64,000 bases of DNA from Petrosia ficiformis (Eukaryota > Porifera > Demospongiae > Haplosclerida > Petrosiidae), in NCBI GenBank assembly GCA_947044365.1, contig OX345636.1:21919466-21983465 (forward strand), read 5' to 3'. Below, one piece after another: positions 10,101 through 22,050 of this stretch (position 1 is the first letter of the stretch; every line of letters begins with the position of its first letter). The translations under genes and the position numbers were made by a program. The notes under the pieces were generated by a model. That model was not told the DNA's origin. It did not search any database and worked only from the letters and a program-made list of their open reading frames with translations.

Positions 10101-11194
10101 CCCCCAGTTCTGGTTCCCAAGACATGACTATCCCTGTCAGGAGTCCAATAACACCAAAGTATCAAAGCATATGTGAATGTGTTAAAAGTTAAGATTGTTA
10201 AATACTATTTATTACACTGCTTTTTGTGAAGTAACTAATTGCTAAATCTATACCATATTCGACTATAATATACAGACTCTGTAGGCCCACATGCTAAACG
10301 AATAACCACAGACCATCAATAAAACATGGAAATAAAAACAAAAGCACTAGAGCTGAAGAGAGACCTATTATGCCTGTCTAGTTTTTCAAGCTTAGCACTT
10401 TAGCTTTATAAGATATAGATGAGGTGAAGTAAATGTCAGATACTCGTACCACTGAATCTTCAGAGGAGAAGTTACCTTTTAACAGAGAGAGGTCTGTCAT
10501 TCAGTTGGGAGTCAGTCCCCAAGGGCGGCCTGTTCGTTCAGTTGAAGGCCTGAGGATCTGACAAACACTGTCTCTTTTTTCTAAACACACACACATACAT
10601 ATTATAAAGGATTTTTTACGTAATAGAATAAAAAGTAGCAACTAAACAAGATACTGCTACTTTAGTTCTACTATTAACCTACTGAAACCCATACCTCTTG
10701 TTCTCCATAAAACCTTTTTGTTTTCCAGTAGAGTCGCTTGAACTTGTATTCCAGCTCATATCTTTTCGATACATCGTCATGGAGGTGTCAAACAAAGAAG
10801 ACACGGTTCAGTCTTCTTTCAGCTTTCATGTGCTCATCAGTAAGATCACGTGAAAGTCATACCCTATGAATAAAGCTGAAGTGTCGTTGCCAAATTTCCA
10901 ACATTCTATTGCAACGAAACCCCCGTGGCTTGAGAGTAAGGAGAGTTTTTATTGTTCAATACAGTGTGGCATTACTTACTACTTAAGTGTAAAGCATTGA
11001 TGCGGATGAAGTGCTTTTTCTATATCCCAAAGTCTTCATAGCTGCTCCACAACCTGTTCAGAAAGATATCTATTAAAATGTACTGATTGTTCTTTTGTCA
11101 TACCAGGGTTAAAGTGTGTGACAGCATGTTGAGCATGTGAGTTATGCGCAGAAAAAAATCATTTCCATGGTATGTCTCATTAATTCATAAAAAA
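10101..11194. other. no recognisable gene
   Basis: About 1.1 kb of intergenic-looking DNA. I see no credible coding exon, terminal repeats or RNA gene. A polypyrimidine/CAG at 10735 could be a splice acceptor, but no supported exon follows. Confidence 0.5.
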
Positions 11195-11202
11195 TACACA
11201 CT

Positions 11203-12147
11203 CAGAGGCGGATCTATGGGGGGGCCAGGCCCACCCAAAAATTTTGTCCCGACCACGTTACTTTATTGTGTCAACCACGTGCATAACCAAACATACCACA
11301 TTGTTTGTACAAGTGTTTTGTAATATCAGAATATATATAAGATGTCAAAGCAGCTTACATTTATATAACAATAGACTACTGCACAACATCTGGAGTGATG
11401 TTGACCTTCTTAACTTCATAACTTGTAGGTAAAAGTGTATGTAGACCTACTATTACACCTGAACCTGTCACAACTGATGATGATCAAAGCCATCCAGTTG
11501 ATGTTAACGAGACTGAAGTATCAGGTCCCTGTCCTTGATAAGTTTCTTTATGAGCTTAATGCAAGATTTCAAGATAGTAATCTTGTCATCATGAAGGGAG
11601 TATCAGCTTGTACACCTACATCATCAAATTTTCTCTTGTGTACTGATCTTGAGTCATTTGCTGAGATGTACGCTGTTGATACTCGGACACTGGAGGTAGA
11701 AGTTAACTTGGTGAAGACAGTTTTAGAGTCTCAGTCTACTGTTAACACGTTGGCAATCTTTAGAAGTTATCTTCACTCTTGTCAACCAGCTTACAACACG
11801 CTATATTTACTAACTAAAATTGCACTTACAATAGCAGTGACTAGTGCTGAAAGTGAACGATCCTTTTCTGCTCTCAAAAGAATTAAGACTCGTCTCAGAA
11901 CTAGGATGGCAGAAGATCGCCTTTCAGATTTGGCTACTTTAGCAATAGAGAAGGAAGTAGCAAAACAAGTGGACTATGATAAAGTAATTGACGAATTTGC
12001 CTCTCTTGATAAGAATAGACGTATTGTTTTGTTTTAGTGATGATCTGATTAGTGATAAACCACGCATTAATTAATTAAGATTGACCACACCTCTATGAAT
12101 AATTAGCATCAGGCCCACCTAAGAATTTTTTCCTAGATCCGCCCCTG
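11203..12147 (+). mobile_element. hAT transposon deletion derivative with 8-bp target duplications
   Basis: Starts CAGAGGCGGATCTATGG and ends, reversed, CAGGGGCGGATCTAGG, the CAGGGGCGGATC type of terminal inverted repeat common in animal hATs. The 8-bp sequence TACACACT flanks both ends (11195-11202 and 12148-12155), a perfect hAT-style duplication. Both termini continue with a shared GGCCCACC(C/T)AA block. At 945 bp only the transposase C-terminus is retained. The perfect duplication argues for a fairly recent insertion. Confidence 0.92.
11435..12037 (+). CDS. hAT transposase C-terminal (dimerisation) region, truncated
   Basis: A 200-residue ORF inside the hAT element. It ends with the hallmark hAT C-terminal dimerisation block: TSAESERSFSALKRIKTRLR then MAEDRLSDLATLAIEKEVAK. 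The middle (VLDKFLYELNARFQDSNLVI) matches the region before that domain in ZMYM/ZNF862-like hAT transposases. The N-terminal zinc finger and the catalytic acidic residues are missing, removed by the internal deletion. The true translation start is unknown; the first ATG is used. The frame is open to its natural stop, so decay after the deletion has been slight. Confidence 0.8.
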   Translation: MYVDLLLHLNLSQLMMIKAIQLMLTRLKYQVPVLDKFLYELNARFQDSNLVIMKGVSACTPTSSNFLLCTDLESFAEMYAVDTRTLEVEVNLVKTVLESQSTVNTLAIFRSYLHSCQPAYNTLYLLTKIALTIAVTSAESERSFSALKRIKTRLRTRMAEDRLSDLATLAIEKEVAKQVDYDKVIDEFASLDKNRRIVLF

Positions 12148-12155
12148 TACACACT

Positions 12156-14520
12156 ATCATACTCTAAAATAACATCAAGTATTGTGTATATATATAAATT
12201 ATTATTACTGACAGGATGGTACAAAACTATAAGAGAAGGAAGAAGAAGAGATTGGCTGCTGAAAAGGCTGAAAAAAAGTGGCAAAGAGAAGAGAAGAAAA
12301 GAAAAAATGATGATGAAAAATGTAGAAGAGGAAGAATAATGAGGTAATGAAAGAAATTATTCATGACTCTGAAAATGAAGATGAGAATGAAAGCAATCAG
12401 ATACCTTTAGCAATATGTCCATCATTCAATGAAACAGATGATGACAGAATGTGAAGACCTAGGAACTTTCTGCTTTTTCCTTGAAGAATTTTGTTTGACA
12501 CTAACATAAGAGGGCAAACAACATCTACATCTTCACTCCTAAAAATTTCATCAACCACGTAAGAGAACTACAAAAAACCCTGTTCAATGACAACATCAAA
12601 TTGATTAAAGCAGAATGATAAAGAGAATAATTTCTGCCAATTATGACCCGTGGCGACAGAAGATGAGAATAAAAATAAAAAGAAAGCTGGAACTTCTTCA
12701 AACACGGATTACATTTTTGGATCTTTTACTAAAAAATACCCACATCATTAGAAATATAGACACATTACCACCAACACCAAAATCATCACAAGTTAGAGTT
12801 CAGGTAGCAATTCCAAAAAACAAAGAGCAACCAATATCTTTTATCTGAGCTTTAAGCAATTGGAATAGATTTTCTTCACGCAGATGTTAAATAAACAGAA
12901 CTGGCAACAAGGAAGCAAAGTCTATGAGCTAGGCAGCATGAGGAGTTGTATTGTCATAAAACATCACCAGTTTTTGGTAAACTGAGGTAGGATATATAAG
13001 ATCCTGTAAGTTACAGTCTGCACTGCACTATACAACACCTGACAAACATTGCTGAGTAATAGTGCCATTCTCTGAGGAAGACTGCATGAATATGAATCAA
13101 CAGTACTTGAGCAATATGAAGTAAAAATAGATGATCAAGTCACAGTAAACCACTCTGGTGTACATGTTTCCAAACATGGATTTTTAGCAGCATTACCAGG
13201 TGGTGTAGTGTTGAACAGAGAGAGTGCAACTATCTGAACAACAATTGACCAGGGTGATCAAACACGAAGGTTGTGCCAACAAGTCCTTTTTCTGTGATAT
13301 TGTGAACAATAACATTCATCTAGAACATAGACGCTATTGTTATTATCAAGTACAGGGAGCAATGGCCATTCTTGAAGTATATAAGTTACTGTAGAAGCTG
13401 ATAAGGGAAGGGGGGGGTGCAGTTAGCAGCATCACCAAGGAAATTGTAGGTGATTATATGTTGGAAATGAAGTGTAAAAAAGATACCTTGATCATCTATA
13501 AAAACATATTTATACAGAGCTTAGAAGTATCAATAATGGGTGCTTCTGGTGGTATTGTTGACAGGGACAGTTCAGTCAATTGATACCAACATGGCATAAC
13601 AACAGGATCTTCTTCTATTGGCAAAAACTAACTGTGATAATTCATCTCTTGTCATTCTTTTTTCTTTTTAACATTACCATCATGCTCACAAGGTAGTATG
13701 GCATTTTTCCATGTATTGACTGAATGTTTCAGCTCTACAGATTTTGGTATAGACAATTGATGCATTATCAGATACGATGTTTTTTGAAAAACTGGTATTC
13801 TATGCCAAATGAACTGTTTTTGCAACCTTCAACTATACTGCCATGAACATTATTATTCGTACATATACATATGAGCACCCGACCCAATTGATGATCTAGT
13901 TTTGGTATCGAAAGATGGATTGTAGTTGTTGGGAGAGCTACATGTGATCTGTGACAAATGATAACAGTTTTGGATCATTTGATTTGTTATTACAACACAG
14001 CTTTTTACAATGATTATCTATTTAAATTCACTAATATATAATTCTTTATAATTTAAACTTTATGTATAACAATATCTTCCACCCATTCCCCTTTCTAGAA
14101 GTTGCATTTATCTGGAATGATTCACCAAATTCAGCTGGTAATAGCAGATAGATGTGGGTCTCAAATAAACTAGGAGTCTTGTTGGTAATGCACAAGAAGC
14201 AAGCTGTGCACCTCTTTAAACAAAATTAAGTTGCTTTCCACAAAAAAATTCAAGTAAAATATCAGTCAGAAGTAGGTTATAAAACAAATTTACATAAAAA
14301 GATAAGATAAATACAGAATTAAAGCAAAGATTTTATTAAAATAATAAAAAATAAACACAAAGATGCACAGCAGATAAAATATCTACCACCTGCATAATTA
14401 TTTAAACTAGCCAATAGGGGCAGTACGTTAGCATTAACAGTAAGCAGTATCTTAGCATCAATTATAAACTGTATATTAAAATGAATTAACATTTATGTAT
14501 TATAGAACATGAAATAATAT
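12156..14520. other. decayed or non-coding DNA
   Basis: About 2.4 kb with only short ORFs. A Lys/Arg/Glu-rich stretch at 12210-12340 (MVQNYKRRKKKRLAAEKA...) and an ORF at 12615-12848 may be relics of a gene, but I recognise no family. Several stretches near 13070-13260 look like frameshifted coding sequence without an identifiable domain. No terminal repeats were found. Confidence 0.4.
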
Positions 14521-14534
14521 TATAATTATACAGA

Positions 14535-15600
14535 ATAGTAGTGATGGCAATATTAAAATTTCAAACTGATACGATATTGACCGATACAAGTCGAATATTG
14601 ATAGTATCACGGCCATTAAATAGTATTTTAACTTAATTCATGCTCATTAAGAAACAGAAACATGTTCACAGTTTTAGCCTTAAGTCTTTCATTTTGCTGA
14701 TAGCAACTCTCCTCCCTTGCCTTACTAAAGAGCCTCTCAGCAAAAAACTGACGTGGCAACAATGGAGAGATACTTAAGTGCTCGAGCCTGTAGTCCAGGA
14801 AAGAAGTTTCCATTTTGTTGCCACCACTTGAGTGGATCATCTTTTTGACTAATGACTGGCATCTTGAAGTGTTGATCTACTTCAGTAAAGAAGAAATATT
14901 TAGGTGGCCTTTATGATGTTGTCTCAAGTATTTGTTAATCAAAGAAATCCCACATACTGTCATCTTGGTTCTTTGCGGCTTGATGCTGAGGAGGCTGTGT
15001 TTGCCGTTGCTGGGAGTACTCTCTTGATGCCTCACTGACGAGTAGACTTGTGAAAAGATCCACAACTGATTGATCAGCGAAAGGAAGCTTCTTAAATCTG
15101 GGATCTAAAAGTCTTGTAAGAGCAATAATGTGGTTCCCTTCCATGTTTGTAAATCCTTAACAAATTCAACTGTGAGTTTGTCACATAACTGTCCTCCTGC
15201 ACCCGTGTGAGAGGCAGTGCATTGTAGCGCTTTTGATAAGGGTAGAATTTTGGAAGCAAAAGTGTATTTTTCCACAGACATTTCCCTTGTTACACCTTCA
15301 AATGTTTGAAGAATTTTATGACATCTTCGGTTTTGGTCTAGGACACATAGATGGTTTTTGTCAAAGGGCAATTTGCAGATCGCTTCAGCTAGGACACATA
15401 GGGCGGTATGAATTGCCTCGTTCTGTTCAAAATATCTCTCTACCATGTAATATACGGAATTCCACCTTGTTTTCACTTGCTGGACAACCTTGTGTTGTGG
15501 AATGTCAAGTTGTTCTTGCATTAGGTGTAACTTGTCAGAAACTTTTGAAACAAGGTAATAACATTTTTCACTTTGTAAACCAAACATGCCACATTACCCA
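14535..15600 (-). pseudogene. decayed BED-hAT transposase, same family as 42488-45001
   Basis: Minus strand: MFGLQSEKCYYLVSKVSDKL, VVQQVKTRWNSVYYMVERYF then EQNEAIHTALC (15587-15105), MEGNHIIALTRLLDPRFKKL (from 15144), and KAKTVNMFLFLNEHELS ending at 14628. Each block aligns in order with the intact hAT protein encoded at 42677-44736 (VQTRWNSSYYMLERYLEQNE; MEGNQLLASATIIDPRFKKI; VNMFLFLNKYE). Left of the stop, AGTAGTGATGGCAATATT at about 14540 is a mutated copy of that element's terminal repeat (TAGTGATGGGCGATA). The N-terminal half, including the BED finger, is lost and several frameshifts are present. Confidence 0.85.
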
Positions 15601-15814
15601 CTTGATCAATCGTGTTGGTTACAAGTCAGATGTATTGAACAGTACTTGGTATTGGGAAGCGTTTTCATCACTGTTCCAAATCTCAACAAGACATACAATC
15701 AAAGAAATTTTAATACAAAGTATTTAGAGTAACTTTCCTCAACCCAAAAAATTACTTCCTGTTATGGGCGGAGCTACGGAATGACGTAAAGGGAGCCTAG
15801 CTAACACTGGAAAA

Positions 15815-16065
15815 ACATGTCAAAGCGTAGGATAGAAGTGTATTGTGACTGGATGCAACAGAAAGCATTCTGATGGAGTTAGTTTGTAACTGATGAAAAC
15901 CTCAGACACCAGTGGACAAAGGAGGTCTGAAGAACCAGGGCTTGTTAATGAACAGTGTTCCCAAGTATGACATCACAATCCCGAAATATAAAAAAGGTGG
16001 ACAAGTTTTTAAACAGGTTTTACAAGAACAAACATTCAGTAAGTTGTTACAAAATTACTATGAAC
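15815..16065 (+). pseudogene. THAP zinc-finger fragment
   Basis: From ATGTCAAAGCGTAGG (15815) the plus strand encodes, with one stop, a CIVTGCNRKHSDGVSL-like start of a THAP domain (C2CH finger; usual form C..pgC...k..gvslf.fP), followed by a frame with residues resembling the middle of the domain (SGQRRSEEPGL). A further frame has VPKYDITIPKYKKGGQVFKQ then EQTFSKLL. THAP domains bind DNA in P-element-type transposases and their host derivatives. No catalytic domain is readable downstream. Weak, short and broken. Confidence 0.5.
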
Positions 16066-17100
16066 TTTATCCAATATGTGTATAATTCCACTAACAGATT
16101 ACGTAGCTGAATTGATGAAACTGAAGGGAGCATTTGTGAAATTACTGCTCCAGCCACCTCCACTTGTCTATTGTTTGTGAAAGACCAGAGAAAGCAGAAG
16201 CAATCCTACAACACACCAGCAGATTTAACATGTAAATATAATACTAGTTAAACCAAACGTTAATGACAATGAAAAATTAATGGTATAATAGAAATTTTAC
16301 TACAAGTCCGGTAACTGGATCCCAGTATAGTTTTCAGATGGACAGCACACGCTGGATGTGTAACTCTCACTTTTCGTCCCAGCCATCCCCAGTACCACTG
16401 TCTCAGCTGACGATAAGCAGTTAGTCAATATTTCCTAAAATGAAAATTCAACAACTATATCAGTGAGCAAATCATTGATTGGTGTATTTATTTGTGTGGC
16501 GTTCCTTCATTAGAGATTGAGCCATAATGTTGACGGAATGAGAAAAAGGCTGTTTGTAAAATCCATACATTTAAACAAACCCGATCAAATCCAGGGTGCT
16601 GTCTATATACTGAGCTAATCCCTCAATTTTCTGTGTGACCACTTCAATTTCACAGCAGCACAAACACTGTATGACTGTCAACCAAATCACACAATTACCA
16701 CATGAGCACCTATATTATGTACAATGATCAGTAAACATTTACTGTATCACAAAATAATATACCATTTCAAATTCTCCATTATCACTACAACCATCCAGTT
16801 CATGACTGTTATCACCTTCATACTCGGAAAAGGAATATTACAAGTCTAAACAAGAAGTTTTGACTCTGATTTCAGTCATTTTAGCTACCTGGTTTTAACA
16901 CTTCTACATGCAAGTGATTGCGCCCACAACATGAAGTAATTTTTTCAGTACAAAAATCAGTTTTGGTGAAGTTATAATATTAGTAAACAAGACGTTGCAT
17001 ATCATCGTTAATTAAAGGTGTAAGCATTGGTATAAAAATGAAAAATAAGAATGTCACCGGAGCCTCCCTTTAAATGAACACAATATTAATTTAAAAGTAT
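16066..17100. other. no recognisable gene
   Basis: About 1 kb. Short ORFs only. A GGAGCCTCCCTTT sequence at about 17059-17071 and GGGAGCCT at 15790 might be remnants of inverted ends around the THAP fragment, but the match is too short to support an element. Confidence 0.35.
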
Positions 17101-17141
17101 TATAAAGTTATGTATAATTTCTACTGATGCTTATTTAGTAC

Positions 17142-17426
17142 TTACCATGATTGGCAGTAACATTCCCTCCACATAAACTCATCTAAGTAACACAGAAGTT
17201 GTTCCTTTCGGCAGCCCTTCATTCTTTTTAACTTTGTCTTCAACCTGTTCCAATAGCTTTCCACATTACCTAATTGTTGGACTCCATTATGTGCTGCCCA
17301 CTGATCGGAATGTATGATTGAACGTGAGGTTGAATAAATAGGAAAAAGAGTTGCTGTATCTCTTGATGGTACCACTGGCATGAAGCCTAAAGCAGGTTCA
17401 TGTGAAACACCAGTCATCCCAAACAC
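17142..17426 (-). pseudogene. Merlin (IS1016/ISXO2-like) transposase C-terminal part
   Basis: Minus-strand 94-residue ORF with VVPSRDTATLFPIYSTSRSI then IHSDQWAAHNGVQQLGNVES (the second-Asp segment, usually IhSD.W.aY), YWNRLKTKLKRMKGCRKEQL (final acidic segment, usually HvE..W..lK), and LLCYLDEFMWRECY. This is the order seen in Merlin/ISXO2-like DDE transposases. The first Asp region is absent or mutated and the conserved NH..FV.P segment between the acidic residues is missing, so it is inactive. Confidence 0.75.
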
Positions 17427-17559
17427 TCAAACCTGTGAAGTGGGAGGGTGATGCTGCATTGATAGAAATAATAAATTTCATAATTTTACCCCACCAAACA
17501 ATTCCACATGGGTGGGGGTGGCGTCCATGTACATCCGACGTAATGTGGGTGTGGTCCTG

Positions 17560-17690
17560 CTATTCTTTACACTTGATCCAATGTATGTATCCAAATACCA
17601 CATTCACTGCACTCAACCCCAGGTAATATCAGTTTCATTAGATGGATCATCTTCTCTATAGCATATTGCACAAACAGTGATATCTGTTTT
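17560..17690 (-). pseudogene. possible PHD-like zinc finger remnant
   Basis: The minus strand reads TVCAICYREDDPSNETDITW, and after a frame change VECSECGIWIHT, consistent with the first two Cys pairs and the His of a PHD/FYVE-type finger. PHD fingers are attached to Tigger transposases elsewhere in this window, so this could be a tail fragment of a further copy. It is broken by a frameshift and very short. Confidence 0.35.
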
Positions 17691-18137
17691 CTGTTAGTGT
17701 GTCATTTGTGTTTGGCTTACTTACAGTTTTATTAGTCTGATGATGTCAGCAGATGAATTAGTTCTGTTGTCAATGGTGCCCTGGACTCAACTTGCTCACG
17801 ATCCTTTCATTTACGAGAAAGCAATGATTCTTTTCTGCCTCTTCCAGTTGCCATATCTGTAAAATTTGAAGTTTTCTTGAGCTTCTGATAGTAGACTGAA
17901 AATTCAATAAGCTTATTATTAGCTTCTGCAGTGGGCTCTACATGGCAGCAGATGCCTAATGCATTGTAATTAAGACAATAACGGTCGCACATAAAACGAT
18001 CAGCTTTTCTGGTTTACCATGTGAGGACGACTTCTTCTTGTACTTTTTACCATGTGAGCTTCAGCACTGTGAATAACTGACTCTAAATTACATAGATTTT
18101 GGTTTACATGAATAACTGACTCTAAATTACATAGATT

Positions 18138-18549
18138 AGATAGTGCTATTAAAATACATTACCTTCTACATATTACCTTGCCTGCTGTTCTGTGGTGTTT
18201 AATTGACACACACGGTCTTGCAACGTAGCTGCAGTTGGATTTTGGTTTACATGAATAACTGACTCTAAATTACATTAATTTTTTGGTTGCAGTGCACAAT
18301 TCTTACTTTAAATTAAACATGATGATGTTTCTGGTGCTCCTCGAAAGAAAATCATGCTGGTGTCCGAGGTTTTCACTCAGCAAGGAAAACCTCATGCACC
18401 AAAGTGATGATTCCACATTCCTGCAAGTATGCCTGGACAGATAGTGCTATTAAAATACATTACCTTCTACATATTACCTTGCCTGCTGTTCTGTGGTGTT
18501 TAATTGACACACACGGTCTTGCAACGTAGCTGCAGTTGGATTTTGGTTT
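18138..18549. repeat. exact ~110-bp duplication about 300 bp apart
   Basis: The segment beginning AGATAGTGCTATTAAAATAC and ending CTGCAGTTGGATTTTGGTTT at 18138-18248 recurs without visible change at 18439-18549. A shorter unit, CATGAATAACTGACTCTAAA followed by TTACAT, occurs three times (about 18069, 18108 and 18250). The arrangement suggests recent segmental duplication of about 300 bp or an assembly duplication. Confidence 0.85.
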
Positions 18550-18643
18550 CTTTGAAAATGCTACAGAACAAGGAAGAAAGTAATGCAGATGTACCCTTCC
18601 AGATCATTATAGTGTTGTCTTTCCTGCTTTCTCTGCGTGGCAT

Positions 18644-18784
18644 TTAGTTGTGTTTCACTCCCATTCTTTGCAGATACTGTTAAGGTTCCAGAAACATGGC
18701 CATAATTATAAGCCATTTAGTTGTGTTTCACTCCCATTCTTTGCAGATACTGTTAAGGTTCCAGAAACATGGCCATAATTATAA
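18644..18784. repeat. 72-bp perfect tandem duplication
   Basis: CCATTTAGTTGTGTTTCACT through CCATGGCC-like GGCCATAATTATAA is present twice head to tail with no differences seen. It lies next to the chromodomain-like fragment and the 110-bp duplication, so this part of the window has undergone several recent local duplications. Confidence 0.85.
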
Positions 18785-18910
18785 TGATATCTCTTCAGCA
18801 GTCGACTCTGCTTTCATTCCAGCTTTAAATTGGTCCACCACACTCTGTGGTATAGATTCGGCTGGTTCCCAGGTAGCATACCATTCAGGAAGTCCAAGCC
18901 GCAGGACCTA
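18785..18910 (-). pseudogene. chromodomain-like fragment
   Basis: The minus strand encodes LGLPEWYATWEPAESIPQSV then VDQFKAGMKAESTAEEI. The TWEPAE(S/N)IP core followed by V...F..G is the C-terminal half of a chromodomain, as seen in retrotransposon integrases and in HP1-like proteins. The preceding KW.GY strand is degraded. No attached integrase or RT was found. Confidence 0.5.
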
Positions 18911-18959
18911 CACAATTTATAATGAAAGGTGTGCATGCTTGAAACAATAGCACATGTAC

Positions 18960-20400
18960 ATGTACACGTACTACTTATAGTTAACACCTTCTAAATTTAT
19001 TAGTTCACAAGCTTGGATTTTGTTTTGGCGGCAATACCGACACTGAACTCTTGGCATATCTATCATCAAGAATAGCCAGACATCGATTCAATGCTGTTAA
19101 TAAATTTAAAAAGTTCATGATAAAACGAAGTGTAATAAAAGTGAGTGTGTACCTTCTAACCTCCACACATGCTTATGAATAACTAATATTTCTGGATTAC
19201 TACTTTCATCATCACTTTCCTTCATACATCTTTCCAGTACTGCATTTCATGTGGTCTAACCACATTTTTTAATGCAAAATGCTTCCATTTAGTCAGTTCT
19301 ACACTCATCAATTCACCATCACTATTTTCATCATTTAAGAACTGGCTAATCCATTGTCAGTGGATGGCAATGCAAAGAGGAAACTCTTGCATAAATGTTG
19401 CAACGCCTTGTGCGCACTTATCTACTGTAAATTAAACAAATAATGTATCACAAACCACAGAAATAATACTTCAGTAAATGATGACATTGAATAAGTATCC
19501 ACAAATGCAAAGAACATGGCAAGTCTATGATGTACACCCAATTTTAACCTACATACATGAAACCATCAATTGGTAATAATACCAAATGTACATGTCTTAC
19601 TTGGACACTGCTCATAGAATTAGGACATTCATTTATTTGTATCAGGGTCCTTCTTGACACCACCTATCAGATAGATGGATGCCAACATACAAGCTAGTTT
19701 TTCGTTAGCATATTCATAAAGAAATGGTACATAATACATATGTCTATAGAACAGGAATACAGGTACCAATTCGTGAAATTCTGAAGTAACTAGTTCTGCC
19801 TCTTATTTTAACTATACATGCCTCAACATATTGTACTTACTACTTATTGGCATGACAAATGCTGGATGTGTCTGCAAAACACCATTGGGACACCACCAAC
19901 AGCTCGATAGATAAATTTGTCTTCTTCCTCATGTTTATTGCATCAACTGAAGAACAACATCTTTTGAAGGTTTTATGTTTTCCATTTCCATGTTAAGTGC
20001 CTAGCTGAATTACAGCACTGATCACAAAAACCATTCTAGAATACTATCTTGTTCCAGACATGGGGCAATCCCACTATTTGTCTCAATCACCAGTCACCAA
20101 CATACCTGCACATGACACTCATACAAAGCTTTACATCAGCAAAGCAAGGCATTTACATTTCTGGTTATTTTTTGAAACTACATGTTTCCAAAGGGTTTAC
20201 GGTAGAAGGCCAAAAAATTCATTCACATGTCCGCAACATTTCCTGGAACAGGCAGGCAATGTAAAGTGGTATTACATATGTACGTACATACGTATATCGT
20301 TGGCCATGTAACTGTATAGAGGAATCAAAAAATAATTTATTATGATAATATATACATTCAAAATACCAAACTAAATGAAACAATTAATGATAACTAAATT
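18960..20400. other. no recognisable gene
   Basis: About 1.4 kb with scattered short ORFs on both strands. A minus-strand stretch at 19210-19440 looks protein-like (DKCAQGVATFMQEFPLCIAI) but I cannot place it. No repeats with clear ends. Confidence 0.4.
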
Positions 20401-20428
20401 TTTGGCAAATAAGGAAAAAATAATTCTT

Positions 20429-20951
20429 TCAGGCATTTAAATTTGCATCAGGTGTTGTGTCTTGACCACAAATCGGGCAGTTGCTAAAATTACAATGTTT
20501 AAAACAATAGAACATTCCTGGACAACATCGAGGACTATAAATTTTGAATGGAGGTAAAGGCTTACGTATTGTTTTATGGCAGGTACTACACTTTTTATCA
20601 CTATGTTGTCTGTGCTCATGCACTCTATAAGCATCTCTGATAATGCTTCTAATATTACTATAGCCATTTACAGGTATTAAGGAATTGTAGGGTTATGTCT
20701 AACTCTTGTTCAAAGGTACCAAGGTAAAATAAGCAACATAGATGATCAGCTAAAATTACAGCCTGAATGGCACATTTATATACACTAGGAAACAGCCAAG
20801 AGGGTTGCCATGAAATGTTGATATTTCGAACATTGGTGACAGTGTATTGTCTACCTATATATGGAGGCACGAGAGAGAAATATAACACATTTGTCTGATC
20901 ACCATATAGATAATGAACAAATAAAATTGGAAAATCATAAATTTCTTTCAA
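20429..20951 (-). CDS. hypothetical protein exons with a Cys-rich C-terminus
   Basis: Minus strand. A 97-residue frame (20951-20658) contains QTNVLYFSLVPPYIGRQYTV then TNVRNINISWQPSWLFPSVY. An overlapping region in another frame (20623-20429) contains KCSTCHKTIRKPLPPFKIYS, PRCCPGMFYCFKHCNF and CPICGQDTTPD. The two CxxC pairs flanking a C/H-rich centre look like a small zinc-binding module, loosely like a RING or piggyBac Cys-rich domain, but spacing does not fit either well. The two frames would need a splice or a frameshift to join. I do not recognise the family. Confidence 0.35.
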
Positions 20952-21525
20952 TGCAAAGGTATTTTTATCAACTGCACGCGAACTGACACATACAATAATT
21001 TAAGTACCTGGATGATGCTCTGTATTTATGATAGTATGACGGTGCACAGGGGGTTCTTGTAAAGATGAATCTCGGATTTAGGAGTGCCTATTTTTAAAAA
21101 CAGAATAATCTCACCTACTGGATGGTTTACTGGGATGATTCTGAACAACTTCCCTAAAGGCCATTGTAGTACAGGAAAAATTGGGCGTATTATTTAAATG
21201 AGGAGAGTAGTTGAGGAAAGAGATGCCTATATAATTTTGCTATATAATTTTGAAGTAAAAATTGCAAACACAGCTATATTGTAGTACAGCACGGTAGGTC
21301 TAGAAGGCAGACCAGTTAAAAGAGATACGAAATACAGCTTTATAGTGCGATAGTCTGCACGCTGTCTATAATATTACCAAGTAACGATGTCAATACAGGG
21401 GATCCTGAAGATAAACTGTCACCAGCAAACAATATACACACAGTTGATGACAATTCAACAGTACCTTAGGGTATTAGAGAACACACTGAACCATCAACAA
21501 CGTGCAGTTTCAGCAGATGTACACA

Positions 21526-22050
21526 CTAATCTATACGCCCGTTGTGGAAGTATTTGCCATGGGTGAGAGTTTTACGCAGTAGTGACAAGAACAAATTAGC
21601 TGGAAAAAAAAAACAAGAGCAGTATAGACATCTAATTATAATGTAAAAGAGTTGCATCCATAAATACAGTATAATTATAAACAAAGAGTGTGGCATCCAC
21701 AAATAATAAAGATGAAGCATGGATGAAGTAGAGAGGCATCCTCCACTAGATGTATTGGTTACTCCAGGTAAACTGGGTGAAGGGAGGCATCCTCCACTAG
21801 GTGAAGTTTCAGGTGTGTAGTGTGAAGGGAAGGATCCAGGAGTTGAAAATAGATTGTCAGTACTATCCAAGCTTGGCTGCAATTGATCTACAGCTGTAAC
21901 TAGAGGTGCACCATCAATTGATGATAACAAACTAACTACGTGATCTTCAATAGGTTCAATGAAAGATGATACTGGAGAAATAGGCTCAGAACAGATAACA
22001 GAAGATATAGCAGATCTTGATCTCCAAGAGAATGTTTGAAGTGGAAGCAT
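21526..22050 (-). CDS. hypothetical Ser/Pro-rich ORF
   Basis: A 174-residue open frame, minus strand, with composition SPVSSFIEPIEDHVVSLLSS and STPGSFPSHYTPETSPSGGC, and a local internal repeat (SGGCLPS / SGGCLST) caused by a duplicated CATCCTCCACTAG unit near 21737-21795. It ends in an unrelated hydrophobic tail. It could be a disordered exon of a cellular gene upstream of 20951, or chance. No domain recognised. Confidence 0.3.
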   Translation of the reverse strand: MLPLQTFSWRSRSAISSVICSEPISPVSSFIEPIEDHVVSLLSSIDGAPLVTAVDQLQPSLDSTDNLFSTPGSFPSHYTPETSPSGGCLPSPSLPGVTNTSSGGCLSTSSMLHLYYLWMPHSLFIIILYLWMQLFYIIIRCLYCSCFFFPANLFLSLLRKTLTHGKYFHNGRID

